NCBI GenBank assembly: GCA_002413395.1
Contig: DHWX01000026.1
Location: 43,100-84,453 of the forward strand
Direction: 5' to 3'
Source: Polaromonas sp. UBA5171
Lineage (GTDB): Bacteria > Pseudomonadota > Gammaproteobacteria > Burkholderiales > Burkholderiaceae_C
DNA length: 41,354 bases
The notes under the pieces were generated by a model. It searched no databases. It saw only the letters and a program-made list of their open reading frames with translations, and had not been told where the DNA came from. Every line of letters begins with the position of its first letter. Positions within the stretch are counted from its first letter, which is position 1. A program made the position numbers and the translations under genes. Positions 7,733-16,209 of this stretch are shown one piece after another.

Positions 7733-9097
7733 TTATGCGGGCACGCTCGGCAGTCCCGCCAGCGCCATGGCGAGTTCGTTTTCGTCGTATTTCTCGTCGG
7801 TGAGTTCGCCGGCCAGGTACTTGCTGTAGGCGGTCATGTCAAAGTGGCCGTGGCCGCACAGGTTGAACAAAATTGTTTCGCTCTTGCCCGCGCGCTTGCA
7901 GCGCAGTGCCTCCTCAATGGCACCCTTGACGGCGTGGTTGGCCTCGGGAGCGGGTACGATGCCCTCGCAGCGCGCAAACTGCACGCCTGCGGCAAAGCAT
8001 TCACCCTGGGTGTAAGAAGTCGCTTCGATCAGGTTCAGCTCCTTCAAGTGTGACACCAGCGGTGCCATGCCGTGGTAGCGCAGGCCGCCCGCGTGAAAGC
8101 CGGGCGGCGTGAAGGTCGAGCCCAGGGTGTGCATCTTGGTCAGCGGTGTCATGTGGCCAGTGTCGCCAAAGTCATAGGCATATTTGCCGCGCGTGAGGGA
8201 CGGGCAGGCCGCCGGCTCAACCGCCACGATGCGCGGCTTGGGACCACCGCGCAGACCGTGACCAATGAACGGAAAGGCGATGCCGGCAAAGTTGGAGCCG
8301 CCGCCAGTGCAGGCAACCACCACATCGGGCCAGGCGTCGGCCATCTGCATCTGCTCCATCGCCTCCAGTCCGATGATGGTCTGGTGCATCAGCACGTGAT
8401 TCAGCACCGAGCCGAGCGCGTACTTGGTGTCGTCGCGCTGGGCCGCCACTTCCACGGCTTCGGAGATCGCAATGCCCAGGCTGCCCGGGTGATCGGGCCG
8501 CTGGGCCAGCACGCTGCGGCCGTAAGCGGTTTCATTGGAGGGCGACGGCAGGCAGCGCGCGCCGTAGGTTTCCATCACGGCGCGGCGGTAAGGCTTCTGG
8601 TCATACGACACCCGCACCTGAAACACCAGTACTTCCAGCCCGAACAGTGAGCCCGCGAACGACAGCGCCGTGCCCCACTGGCCCGCGCCGGTTTCGGTGG
8701 CCAGGCGCTTGATGCCAGCGTCCATGTTGTAGAAGGCCTGTGGAATGGCGGTGTTGGGCTTGTGGCTGCCGGCCGGGCTCACACCTTCGTACTTGTAGAA
8801 AATCTTGGCTGGGGTGCCCAGCGCCTTTTCAAGCCGGTGGGCACGAAACAGCGGCGCCGGACGCCACAGGCGAAATACCTCGCGCACCGGCTCGGGAATC
8901 TCAATCTCGCGCTCGGTGCTGACCTCCTGCATGATCAGCGCCATGGGGAACAGGGGTGCCAGGTCGTCGGGACCAATCGGCTGCATTGTTCCGGGGTGCA
9001 GCACCGCAGGCAGCGGCTTGGGCAGGTCGGCCTGAATGTTGTACCAGAACCTGGGCATCCGGCTTTCGTCCAGCAGGTATTTGGTTTGTGAGCTCAT
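7733..9097 (-). CDS. Tryptophan synthase beta-like enzyme, TrpB2 type
   Basis: A pyridoxal-phosphate enzyme of the TrpB2 family, which condenses serine (or O-phosphoserine in some homologues) with indole to give tryptophan. The protein is 454 aa, longer than TrpB1 (about 400 aa), with the N-terminal extension typical of TrpB2. The PLP lysine is Lys113 in SPAGSHKPNTA, and the phosphate-binding loop is CTGGGSNFAG. The start at 9097 is supported by GGAG 8 nt upstream on the minus strand; a longer frame to 9295 has an unlikely N-terminus. No trpA is adjacent, as usual for TrpB2, so it probably works alone, perhaps salvaging indole. It is first in the leftward cluster and divergent from tkt. Confidence 0.93.
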   Translation of the reverse strand: MSSQTKYLLDESRMPRFWYNIQADLPKPLPAVLHPGTMQPIGPDDLAPLFPMALIMQEVSTEREIEIPEPVREVFRLWRPAPLFRAHRLEKALGTPAKIFYKYEGVSPAGSHKPNTAIPQAFYNMDAGIKRLATETGAGQWGTALSFAGSLFGLEVLVFQVRVSYDQKPYRRAVMETYGARCLPSPSNETAYGRSVLAQRPDHPGSLGIAISEAVEVAAQRDDTKYALGSVLNHVLMHQTIIGLEAMEQMQMADAWPDVVVACTGGGSNFAGIAFPFIGHGLRGGPKPRIVAVEPAACPSLTRGKYAYDFGDTGHMTPLTKMHTLGSTFTPPGFHAGGLRYHGMAPLVSHLKELNLIEATSYTQGECFAAGVQFARCEGIVPAPEANHAVKGAIEEALRCKRAGKSETILFNLCGHGHFDMTAYSKYLAGELTDEKYDENELAMALAGLPSVPA

Positions 9098-9311
9098 GAA
9101 TGCATCTCCATTAAGGGGTAAAAAGATACAGCAAAGGCCGACAAAGTGCCACTTCAGATCTTCGCCGTGCGGCAAGTATGCACCCACGGAAAAGACCGGG
9201 AAGGGGCGGCAGGCAAAGAAGTGCGGGCCTTGCATGAGCCAGAATTTAAAGTATTTGAAACCACCCCCGCATGACGGTTGCACGGTGCCTGGCAAAGTCC
9301 GCGGAAATTCG

Positions 9312-9370
9312 ACTCCATCCAGCGCCCGGTAAAATAGCGGTTTACCCTGATCTTACCGAACCTCCCGGAG
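9312..9370 (+). promoter_or_regulatory. Possible sigma-70-type promoter and RBS of tkt
   Basis: TTCGAC and TAAAAT (9330-9335) are separated by about 16 bp, a plausible though weak -35/-10 pair. GGTAAA (9328-9333) and TTTACC (9341-9346) form a 6-bp inverted repeat over the -10 and start region that could be an operator. GGAG around 9367-9370 precedes the ATG at 9380. Read by eye only. Confidence 0.35.
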
Positions 9371-9379
9371 CTTTGCCTG

Positions 9380-11425
9380 ATGGCTACTAATGAATTGATG
9401 GCGAATGCCATACGCGCACTTGCGATGGACGCCGTGCAACAAGCCAACTCGGGACATCCCGGCGCCCCGATGGGCATGGCCGACATGGCCGTCGCCCTGT
9501 GGGGCCGGCACCTCAAGCACAGCCCGCACAACCCGCACTGGTTTGACCGCGACCGCTTTGTGCTGAGCAACGGCCATGCGTCCATGTTGCTTTATGCGCT
9601 GCTGCACCTCACCGGCTACAAGCTGCCGATTGCCGAGCTCAAAAATTTCCGCCAGCTCGGTTCCAGGACCCCTGGCCATCCGGAAGTGGGACAGACCCCG
9701 GGCGTGGAAACCACCACCGGCCCGCTCGGCCAGGGCCTGGCCAATGCCGTGGGCATGGCGCTGGCTGAAAAGCTGCTGGCCAGCGAGTTCAACCGCGATG
9801 GGCATGCGATCGTGGACCACCACACCTACGTTTTTCTGGGCGACGGCTGCCTGATGGAAGGCCTCAGCCACGAGTCCGCCGCACTGGCCGGTGCCTGGAA
9901 GCTGAGCAAGCTGATCGCGCTGTACGACGACAATGGCATTTCCATTGACGGCCCGGTGACCCCCTGGTTCATCGACAACACCGCGCAGCGCTTTGCCGCC
10001 TATGGCTGGAACGTGATCGGCCCGGTTGACGGCAACAGCGCCGAAGCCGTCTCCACGGCGATTGCCAGCGCCAAAACCACGACCGACAAACCCACGCTGA
10101 TCGTTTGCAAAACGCACATCGGCAAAGGCTCGCCCAATCGCGCCAATACCGCCAAGGCCCACGGCGAGCCGCTGGGCGCCGAGGAAATCAAACTCACGCG
10201 CGAGGCGTTGGACTGGCCTTATGCGCCGTTTGAAATCCCCCAGGACGCCCACGCTGCCTGGGACGCCAAAGCCAAAGGTCTGGCGCTTGAAAGCGCCTGG
10301 GATGCCCGCTTGGCCGCCTACAAGGCCGCCTACCCCGAACTGGCCGCTGAATTTGTGCGGCGCATGAAAGGTGACCTGCCTAAAGGCTTCGCACAAATCG
10401 CCGTTGATACGGCGGTGAACGCCCACACCCGGGCCGAAACGGTGGCCTCGCGCAAAGCCTCGCAATTGGCGCTCGAAGCCTTCACCGCAGGCCTGCCCGA
10501 ACTGCTCGGCGGTTCGGCCGATTTGACCGGTTCCAACCTTACCAACACCAAAAGCACGCCCAGCCTGCGCTTCGACCTGAACGGCGACGTGGTGCAAACC
10601 GATACCGCTGACGGCGGCAAAACCGGTGGCCGTCACATCAACTACGGCGTGCGCGAGTTCGGCATGGCCGCCATCATGAACGGCATTGCGCTGCATGGCG
10701 GCTTCATTCCTTATGGCGGCACCTTCCTCACCTTTAGCGACTACTCGCGCAACGCCATCCGCATGGCCGCGCTGATGAAGCTGCGGGTGATTCATGTGTT
10801 CACCCACGACAGCATCGGGCTGGGTGAAGACGGCCCGACGCACCAGTCGATCGAGCATGCCGCCAGCCTGCGCCTGATTCCCAACCTCGATGTCTGGCGT
10901 CCGGGCGACACCGCTGAAACCGCCGTGGCCTGGGCCGTGGCCCTGCAAAACAGGCACAAGCCCACGGCCCTGCTGCTGAGCCGCCAGAACCTGCCTTATG
11001 CGCCGAAGGGCGATCTCGGCCAGATCAGTAAAGGTGCTTACGTGCTGGCCGAACCTACGGAAGTCGGCCTGAAGAAAAAGATGCAGGCGATCCTGATTGC
11101 CACCGGCTCCGAGGTGCAGCTGGCGCTGAAGGCGCAAGAGCTGCTGGCGATTTACAAGATTGCGGTGCGCGTGGTGTCCATGCCCAGCACCACCACGTTT
11201 GACCAGCAAAAACTGGCCTATAAATCAGAAGTCCTGCCTGAAGGCATTCCGCGCATCGCCGTGGAAATGGGCGTGACCGGCGGCTGGTGGAAATACGGCT
11301 GCGCCGCTGTCGTCGGTATTGACACCTTTGGCGAATCGGCACCCGCTCCCGTGCTGTTCAAACACTTTGGCTTCACGCCAGAGAATGTCGCCGACACCGT
11401 GCGCCAGGTGCTGGCAAAAAAATAA
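9380..11425 (+). CDS. tkt: Transketolase
   Basis: A thiamine-diphosphate enzyme that transfers two-carbon ketol units in the pentose phosphate pathway, and in the Calvin cycle where present. The 681-aa length is standard. Visible marks: substrate/cofactor histidines in SGHPGAP (His26) and LSNGHASM (His66), the ThDP motif G-D-G (154-156) with Asn185 in DDNGIS, the PYR-domain segment GEDGPTHQSIEH, and the C-terminal domain VSMPSTTTFDQQ. It is followed after 62 bp by gap and they probably share a transcript. A 618-aa open frame on the opposite strand is only a codon-bias shadow. I see no Calvin-cycle genes nearby, so this is likely the housekeeping copy. Confidence 0.97.
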   Translation: MATNELMANAIRALAMDAVQQANSGHPGAPMGMADMAVALWGRHLKHSPHNPHWFDRDRFVLSNGHASMLLYALLHLTGYKLPIAELKNFRQLGSRTPGHPEVGQTPGVETTTGPLGQGLANAVGMALAEKLLASEFNRDGHAIVDHHTYVFLGDGCLMEGLSHESAALAGAWKLSKLIALYDDNGISIDGPVTPWFIDNTAQRFAAYGWNVIGPVDGNSAEAVSTAIASAKTTTDKPTLIVCKTHIGKGSPNRANTAKAHGEPLGAEEIKLTREALDWPYAPFEIPQDAHAAWDAKAKGLALESAWDARLAAYKAAYPELAAEFVRRMKGDLPKGFAQIAVDTAVNAHTRAETVASRKASQLALEAFTAGLPELLGGSADLTGSNLTNTKSTPSLRFDLNGDVVQTDTADGGKTGGRHINYGVREFGMAAIMNGIALHGGFIPYGGTFLTFSDYSRNAIRMAALMKLRVIHVFTHDSIGLGEDGPTHQSIEHAASLRLIPNLDVWRPGDTAETAVAWAVALQNRHKPTALLLSRQNLPYAPKGDLGQISKGAYVLAEPTEVGLKKKMQAILIATGSEVQLALKAQELLAIYKIAVRVVSMPSTTTFDQQKLAYKSEVLPEGIPRIAVEMGVTGGWWKYGCAAVVGIDTFGESAPAPVLFKHFGFTPENVADTVRQVLAKK

Positions 11426-11487
11426 TTCCGTCCGGGCTCGGCCTGCCGGGCGGGTGATTCACCATTAACTTCCAGGAGCAAAAACAG

Positions 11488-12486
11488 ATGACGATCAAAC
11501 TAGGTATTAACGGCTTCGGCCGCATCGGGCGCAATATATTTCGCGCCGCCGTGCAAAGCTTCAGTGACATTGAAATCGTTGGCATCAACGATTTGCTGGA
11601 ACCCGAGTACCTTGCCTACATGCTGCAATACGACAGCGTGCATGGCCGCTTCAAGGGCGAGGTTTCAGTGGATGGCAACACCCTGATCGTCAACGGCAAG
11701 AAAGTCCGCCTGACGCAAGAGCGCGACCCGGCCAACCTCAAGTGGGGCGAAGTCGGCGCCGATGTCGTGCTCGAATGCACCGGCCTGTTTCTGGACCAGG
11801 CTGCGGGCGAAAAACACCTGGCCGCGGGCGCCAGGAAGGTCATCTTCTCGGCCCCCAGCAAGGATGACACGCCGATGTTCGTCTTTGGCGTGAATCACAA
11901 AACCTACAAAGGCCAGGCTGTCATCAGCAATGCCAGCTGCACCACCAACTGCCTGGCTCCGGTCGCCAAGATATTGAACGACAAATGGGGCATCAAGCGT
12001 GGTCTGATGACCACCGTGCATGCCGCCACCGCCACGCAAAAAACCGTTGATGGCCCGAGCAACAAGGACTGGCGCGGTGGCCGCGGCATACTCGAAAACA
12101 TCATTCCTTCCAGCACCGGTGCCGCCAAGGCGGTTGGCGTGGTGATTCCCGAACTGAACAAAAAACTCACTGGCATGAGCTTTCGCGTGCCCACCAGCGA
12201 TGTCTCCGTGGTCGATCTGACGGTGGAACTCAATAAGCCAGCCAGCTACGCGGAAATCTGTGCCGAGATGAAAGCGCAAAGCGAAGGCGCTTTCAAAGGC
12301 GTGCTCGGCTACACCGAGGACAAGGTGGTCGCCACCGACTTCCGCGGCGATGCCCGCACCTCCATCTTTGACGCCACCGCCGGACTGGCGATGGACAGCA
12401 CGTTTGTGAAACTTGTGGCCTGGTACGACAACGAATGGGGCTACTCCAACAAGTGCCTGGAGATGGTGCGCGTGGTGGCGAAGTAA
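11488..12486 (+). CDS. gap: Glyceraldehyde-3-phosphate dehydrogenase, type I
   Basis: Converts glyceraldehyde-3-phosphate, phosphate and NAD+ to 1,3-bisphosphoglycerate in glycolysis and gluconeogenesis. At 332 aa it has family-normal length. The Rossmann start KLGINGFGRIGRN, the catalytic Cys151 in SNASCTTNCLAP and the general base His178 (TTVHAAT) are all present. Asp35 in VGINDL is consistent with preference for NAD+ over NADP+. AGGAG lies just before the ATG (11473-11477). It lies downstream of tkt with a short spacer. In many betaproteobacteria pgk and pyk follow; here a metallophosphoesterase follows instead. Confidence 0.97.
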   Translation: MTIKLGINGFGRIGRNIFRAAVQSFSDIEIVGINDLLEPEYLAYMLQYDSVHGRFKGEVSVDGNTLIVNGKKVRLTQERDPANLKWGEVGADVVLECTGLFLDQAAGEKHLAAGARKVIFSAPSKDDTPMFVFGVNHKTYKGQAVISNASCTTNCLAPVAKILNDKWGIKRGLMTTVHAATATQKTVDGPSNKDWRGGRGILENIIPSSTGAAKAVGVVIPELNKKLTGMSFRVPTSDVSVVDLTVELNKPASYAEICAEMKAQSEGAFKGVLGYTEDKVVATDFRGDARTSIFDATAGLAMDSTFVKLVAWYDNEWGYSNKCLEMVRVVAK

Positions 12487-12566
12487 ACGCTGACCACTTC
12501 CCTGGAATAGCGCCTTCGAGTTCCCTCCAGCGGTAGCGCCTCATGGCGCTGCCGCACAATCGGCGG

Positions 12567-13418
12567 ATGAAAATCCAGCTCCTGTCCGATCTGCACCTCG
12601 AATCGAACCCGAACTTCAAGGCGCAGCCGTTGCCTGGCGCCGATCTGCTGGTGCTGGCCGGTGACATCGGCTCCTACCAGAATGGCTCGCTGCTGGGCCG
12701 TCTGAATGTCAGCGACTTCGGCCTGGCGCGGTTTTCACCCTTGCCGGTGGCGCGTGGTGGCGCTGGCTGGCCAGCACCCGTGCTTTTTCTGCCTGGCAAT
12801 CACGAGTATGACGGGCTTGATTTTGACGCCGCGCATTCCCGGCTGCGCGAGACCTGCGAGCGCCTGGGCCTGATCTGGCTGGAGCGCGAAACTGTGCTGC
12901 TGCAGGGCGTGCGCTTTGTCGGCAGCACGCTCTGGACAGACTTCGATGCGCTCAGCACCGAACTGGCGCGAACCCGGGACATCACGCTGGGCGAGCAGTT
13001 GAATGCGCGCCAAAAGGCCTTTCGCGCCGCCAATTTTTACCTCACAAAAAACCACGCTTTTCGAGATGGCCAGCCCATGCTGGCCGAAGCAGTGCGTGAA
13101 GAGGGACTGAAAAGTCAGGCTTGGCTTCGCCAGGCGCTGGCCGAGCCGTTTGACGGGCCGACAGTGGCAGTCACTCACTTTGCGCCCAGCCTGCAAAGTA
13201 CCGATCCGCGCTACGGCGTCACGCCAGGCACCGCCGGGTTTTGCAATTCGCTGGACGAATTGCTGCCGCTGGCCAAGCTCTGGCTGCACGGCCATTTGCA
13301 TTGCCCGGTGGATTATGTGAAGCATGGCTGCCGCGTGATGTCTAACCCGCTGGGCTATGCCCACAAGGGCGAGCAGGCTGCGTTTCGGGAGTTGCTTTGC
13401 ATTGAACTGGAGGTTTGA
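12567..13418 (+). CDS. Calcineurin-like metallophosphoesterase
   Basis: A predicted cytoplasmic phosphoesterase of 283 aa with a dinuclear metal site. Motifs in order: DLHLES (Asp8, His10), LAGDIGS (Asp33), LPGNHEYDG, THFAPS and HGHLHCPVDY near the C-terminus, together the full calcineurin-type set. No signal peptide. I prefer the ATG at 12567 (MKIQLLSDLHLE), which starts directly at the first beta-strand, over 12543, which adds eight residues. The substrate is unknown; relatives act on cyclic nucleotides, nucleotides or phosphoproteins. It lies 80 bp after gap and 89 bp before a usp gene, so a common transcript is possible. Confidence 0.85.
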   Translation: MKIQLLSDLHLESNPNFKAQPLPGADLLVLAGDIGSYQNGSLLGRLNVSDFGLARFSPLPVARGGAGWPAPVLFLPGNHEYDGLDFDAAHSRLRETCERLGLIWLERETVLLQGVRFVGSTLWTDFDALSTELARTRDITLGEQLNARQKAFRAANFYLTKNHAFRDGQPMLAEAVREEGLKSQAWLRQALAEPFDGPTVAVTHFAPSLQSTDPRYGVTPGTAGFCNSLDELLPLAKLWLHGHLHCPVDYVKHGCRVMSNPLGYAHKGEQAAFRELLCIELEV

Positions 13419-13507
13419 GAGTCTTGAGGCAACTCCTTTGCTTTGTTTTCAGCCCACTGCGCGGCGCTGCCACTGGCTAAACTACAGTTTTTCAAGAGGA
13501 GCCCACC

Positions 13508-13930
13508 ATGAAGATTCTTCTGGCCATCGACGGCAGCAGCTACACCAAGAAAATGCTGGCCTATCTGACCACACATGACGAGTTGTTCGGTACCCAGAAT
13601 GACTACACCGTGTTCACGGTCCAGCAGGCCTTGCCGTCGCGGGCTCGTGCTGCAGTGGGCAAGGAAGTGGTGGAAAACTATTACCGGGAAGATGCCGAAA
13701 AGCTTATTGCCCCGGTGACCAAGTTTCTGGCACGTCACGGCATCGCCGCCAAGAGCACCTGGAAGGTGGGGCAGGTCGGAGAAACCATTGCGTCGTTTGC
13801 CGATGCGGGCAAGTTTGACCTGATCATCATGGGCTCACACGGGCACGGCGCGATCGGTAACCTGGTGATGGGCTCAGTGGCCACCCGGGTGCTGGCGCAT
13901 GGCAAGGTGCCGGTGCTGTTGGTCCGTTAA
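13508..13930 (+). CDS. Universal stress protein, UspA family
   Basis: A 140-aa single-domain cytoplasmic Usp protein. It starts with MKILLAIDGS and carries the ATP-binding signature G-2x-G-9x-G-S in GSHGHGAIGNLVMGSVATRVL near the C-terminus, so it is of the nucleotide-binding type rather than the UspA type lacking this motif. AGGAG at 13496-13500 precedes the ATG. TAAACT upstream of the ribosome-binding site is a possible -10, which would give it its own promoter despite the short gap to the phosphoesterase. It opens a run of stress- and envelope-related genes. Confidence 0.92.
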   Translation: MKILLAIDGSSYTKKMLAYLTTHDELFGTQNDYTVFTVQQALPSRARAAVGKEVVENYYREDAEKLIAPVTKFLARHGIAAKSTWKVGQVGETIASFADAGKFDLIIMGSHGHGAIGNLVMGSVATRVLAHGKVPVLLVR

Positions 13931-14039
13931 GGTTGCGTCGGCGACAACTACGGCAGTTCCTCGCGGCCGCCCGGGTGGCTTTTGAAGCTTCAGGCACTCC
14001 CCGGCGCAAGCGGCATATCCGGACAGGCATGCGTGAGGC

Positions 14040-14071
14040 CGTCCTACACCATGCCATGCGCGCCGCTGGTA
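14040..14071 (+). promoter_or_regulatory. Bipartite promoter-like motif, copy 1
   Basis: CGTCCTACA (14040-14048), a 17-bp spacer, then CTGGTA (14066-14071) followed after two bases by TTCA. The same arrangement with the same spacer occurs at 16857-16888 before the beta/gamma-crystallin gene. The 17-bp gap matches the -35 to -10 distance of sigma-factor promoters. It lies 123 bp before the collagen-like lipoprotein start codon. The regulator is unknown. Confidence 0.6.
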
Positions 14072-14194
14072 AGTTCAGGGTTCGTGCTGTTGTACCGACC
14101 CGGAAATTATTTTCAGGCTGTTCATGGCCGATAAAAAAACTGCTGGCGCAAACTATTCAGCGCATTTCTCTCTCATCACCCTCGAAGGATCACC

Positions 14195-14506
14195 ATGAAA
14201 TATTCAATACTGCTAGCCGCCCTCCTCGCGACGCTGGGCCTGACCGCCTGCGAAAGAACGGTTGTGGCGCCGGTACCGGCTGTCGTGACCGTACCCGGCC
14301 CGGCCGGCGCTTCGGGAGCCACCGGCGCTACGGGGGCCACTGGCTACGAGGGCGCCAAAGGTGACACCGGCGCTGGCGGCGGCGCTCCCGGCCCGACCGG
14401 AGCCACCGGAGCCACTGGAGCTACCGGCGCAACGGGCGATGAAGGCGCAGTGGGGGCCACGGGCAAAACTGGCGGCAATACCGTCGTCGTGGTTCCACAG
14501 AAATAA
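14195..14506 (+). CDS. Small collagen-like lipoprotein
   Basis: A 103-aa predicted lipoprotein. Residues 1-19 form a signal with lipobox L-T-A-C (Cys19). After a short Val/Pro-rich linker comes an almost perfect collagen-like region: ten G-X-Y triplets (35-64), one interrupting Pro65, then ten more (66-95), rich in G-A-T. The tail is TVVVVPQK. Such repeats can form triple helices, so the protein may be a trimeric envelope fibre, but Pro is rare in the triplets and stability is uncertain. GAAGGA precedes the ATG. The gene is isolated, with a promoter-like motif upstream and a strong terminator downstream. The function is unknown. Confidence 0.85.
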   Translation: MKYSILLAALLATLGLTACERTVVAPVPAVVTVPGPAGASGATGATGATGYEGAKGDTGAGGGAPGPTGATGATGATGATGDEGAVGATGKTGGNTVVVVPQK

Positions 14507-14537
14507 GCTGCCATCGCGCCAGCAAGGGCCGACAATC

Positions 14538-14574
14538 AAAGCTCCAGCCATGCACGCAGCATGGCTGGAGCTTT
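14538..14574. terminator. Bidirectional terminator between convergent genes
   Basis: A perfect 16-bp stem, AAAGCTCCAGCCATGC (14538-14553) with its complement at 14559-14574, and a 5-nt loop. It has A's on one side and TTTGTTT on the other, so it can work in both directions. It sits between the lipoprotein gene and the stop codon (14578-14580) restored to the convergent VOC gene. Confidence 0.88.
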
Positions 14575-14577
14575 GTT

Positions 14578-15001
14578 TCATGGCGCGGCCGGCTCGACAA
14601 TCACCATCCAGGACACGCTGAAGCGGGTCAGCCACCATGCCAAACGACGAGGCATAAAAAGTTCTGCTCAACGGCATCTGCACCTGGCCGCCATCGGCCA
14701 GCGCGGTGAACAATTGCCGGACCTGGGCATCATTTGGCGCTGAGATCGACAGCGAAAAACCCTTGAATTCCGGCTGTCCCGTGACCCGGCCATCAGAGGC
14801 CATCAGCGTCGTTTCGCCGATGCGAAAACTCGCGTGCATCACTTTTTCTTCTGATCCGGGCGGGCACATGCCCGGCTGTGGCGGCTCGGGGCTCTCCTTG
14901 AAACGCATCAGCATCGTCACCTCGGCGCCAAGTGCGGTGCGGTAAAACTCAAGGGCCTCTTCGCAGCGGCCGTTGAAAAACAGGTAGGGCTGAACTTCCA
15001 T
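14578..15001 (-). pseudogene. VOC-family (PhnB/glyoxalase-like) protein, one-base frameshift
   Basis: The reading frame begins MEVQPYLFFNGRCEEALEFYRTALGAEVTMLMRFKESPEPP, typical of PhnB-like VOC proteins. It stays in register up to FGMVAD. There the strand carries GACCCGC where GACCGC would continue the family ending RFSVSWMVIVEPAAP and a TGA at 14580-14578. The extra base is in the G-run 14625-14627 (plus strand). As sequenced, the frame reads on for about 120 unrelated residues to 14213, through the terminator and antisense to the lipoprotein gene. With the base removed the product is 140 aa, the normal size, and ends just before the terminator. Either a young pseudogene or a sequencing error. 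VOC proteins of this group often have unassigned roles. Confidence 0.85.
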
Positions 15002-15174
15002 GGCTGTTTCCTTTTTTCAGTGGGAGAATAATTTTTGCATATCTTGCAAAGGCAACGCGATGCCCGCGACGTCAACAATGGAATAAGCCCACCCAGTAGA
15101 GCCATGCAGGCTGAGCCCGCTGGCGCTGCTGCGCGCTGCGCTACAGTGTTGCGACACTGACCTCCACAAACACC

Positions 15175-16191
15175 ATGAACCCACGCGCCCTGCTTGTTCT
15201 GCTTGCCCTCACGCTTTTTTTGCCGGCCTGCACTGCGCTGCCTGACCCACCCGTCCCGCAGGTGATCGAAAACTCGCTGGGCATGAAGTTCGTGCGGGTG
15301 CCTGCCGGTGAATTCCTGATGGGTAGCGACGAGTCGCCAGACGCCTTGGCCCAGGATTACCCGCGCTACGAGCGCAAGCGTTTTGTTGAACTCTTTGATG
15401 AAGCGCCGGTGCACCGGGTACGCATCACGCGGCCCTTCTTTCTGGGGCAGTATGAAGTTACCGTCGGCCAGTTCCGCAAATTCGTCGAAGCTTCGGGCTA
15501 CACGCCGGAATCAATCGCCGACGGCACTGGCGGCTACGGCTACAACGCCGACTACGACCCTGCGAAAACCCGACGCGGCGATGCCTTTGAAGGTCGCAGC
15601 CCCAAGTACTCGTGGCACAACCCCGGCTTTGCACAGGACGACACGCACCCGGTTCTCAACGTGACCTGGAACGACGCCGTGGCCCTGACCAAATGGCTGA
15701 GCCAGCAGGAAGGAAAAACCTATCGGCTGCCGACCGAAGCCGAATGGGAATACGCCTGCCGCGCCGGATCGCATTCGCGCTACCCCAATGGAAACGATCC
15801 CCAGGCTTTGCTGCAGATTGCCAATACCTTCGATGCCGATACCGCCAAAAACTGGCCACGCTGGCAGCCCTATGCACTTGAGGGCCACGATGGCTATCCC
15901 TTCACCGCGCCGGTTGGCAGTTTCAAGGCGAACGCCATGGGGCTTTACGATATGCTGGGCAATGCTTGGGAGTGGGTCGCCGACTGGTACGACGAGGCCT
16001 ATTACGCCCACTCGCCGGCCAATGATCCACCGGGCCCCGCGGACGGCTCGGTGCGCGTGCGCCGTGGCGGCTCGTGGCACACCTGGGCGCTTTACGCCCG
16101 CTGTAGCTACCGCAACTGGAATTCGCCGCAGACCCGCTACACGCTGGTCGGCATGCGCCTGCTGCGCGAGGTGGATGCCACGGGGCATTGA
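15175..16191 (+). CDS. SUMF1/FGE-domain lipoprotein
   Basis: A 338-aa exported protein whose signal ends in the lipobox L-P-A-C (Cys19). From about residue 33 it is a complete formylglycine-generating-enzyme-like sulfatase-modifying factor domain (PF03781): NSLGMKFVRVPAGEFLMGS, YEVTVGQFRKF, HPVLNVTWNDAVALTKWLS, YRLPTEAEWEYACRAG, GLYDMLGNAWEWVADWY and VRRGGSWHTWALYARCSYRNW. The pair of copper-binding cysteines of true FGE is not there; only one Cys is near that position. It is therefore more likely a binding or structural member than a sulfatase activator, and no sulfatase gene is nearby. It faces the DUF1439-like gene tail to tail. Confidence 0.88.
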   Translation: MNPRALLVLLALTLFLPACTALPDPPVPQVIENSLGMKFVRVPAGEFLMGSDESPDALAQDYPRYERKRFVELFDEAPVHRVRITRPFFLGQYEVTVGQFRKFVEASGYTPESIADGTGGYGYNADYDPAKTRRGDAFEGRSPKYSWHNPGFAQDDTHPVLNVTWNDAVALTKWLSQQEGKTYRLPTEAEWEYACRAGSHSRYPNGNDPQALLQIANTFDADTAKNWPRWQPYALEGHDGYPFTAPVGSFKANAMGLYDMLGNAWEWVADWYDEAYYAHSPANDPPGPADGSVRVRRGGSWHTWALYARCSYRNWNSPQTRYTLVGMRLLREVDATGH

Positions 16192-16209
16192 AGCGACTGC
16201 GTCAGCGCA

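Noticed and set aside
9098..9295. Longer N-terminus for the TrpB2-like protein
   Set aside because: The added 66 residues have no family character, and a GGAG site precedes the ATG at 9097.
9353..11209. 618-aa open frame antisense to tkt
   Set aside because: High-G+C codon shadow; the protein is Gly/His/Arg/Gln-rich without domains, while the opposite strand is an intact transketolase.
14213..14577. C-terminal extension of the VOC protein as a real fused domain
   Set aside because: It is antisense to the collagen-like gene, crosses a perfect terminator, and the other frame restores the family's ending.
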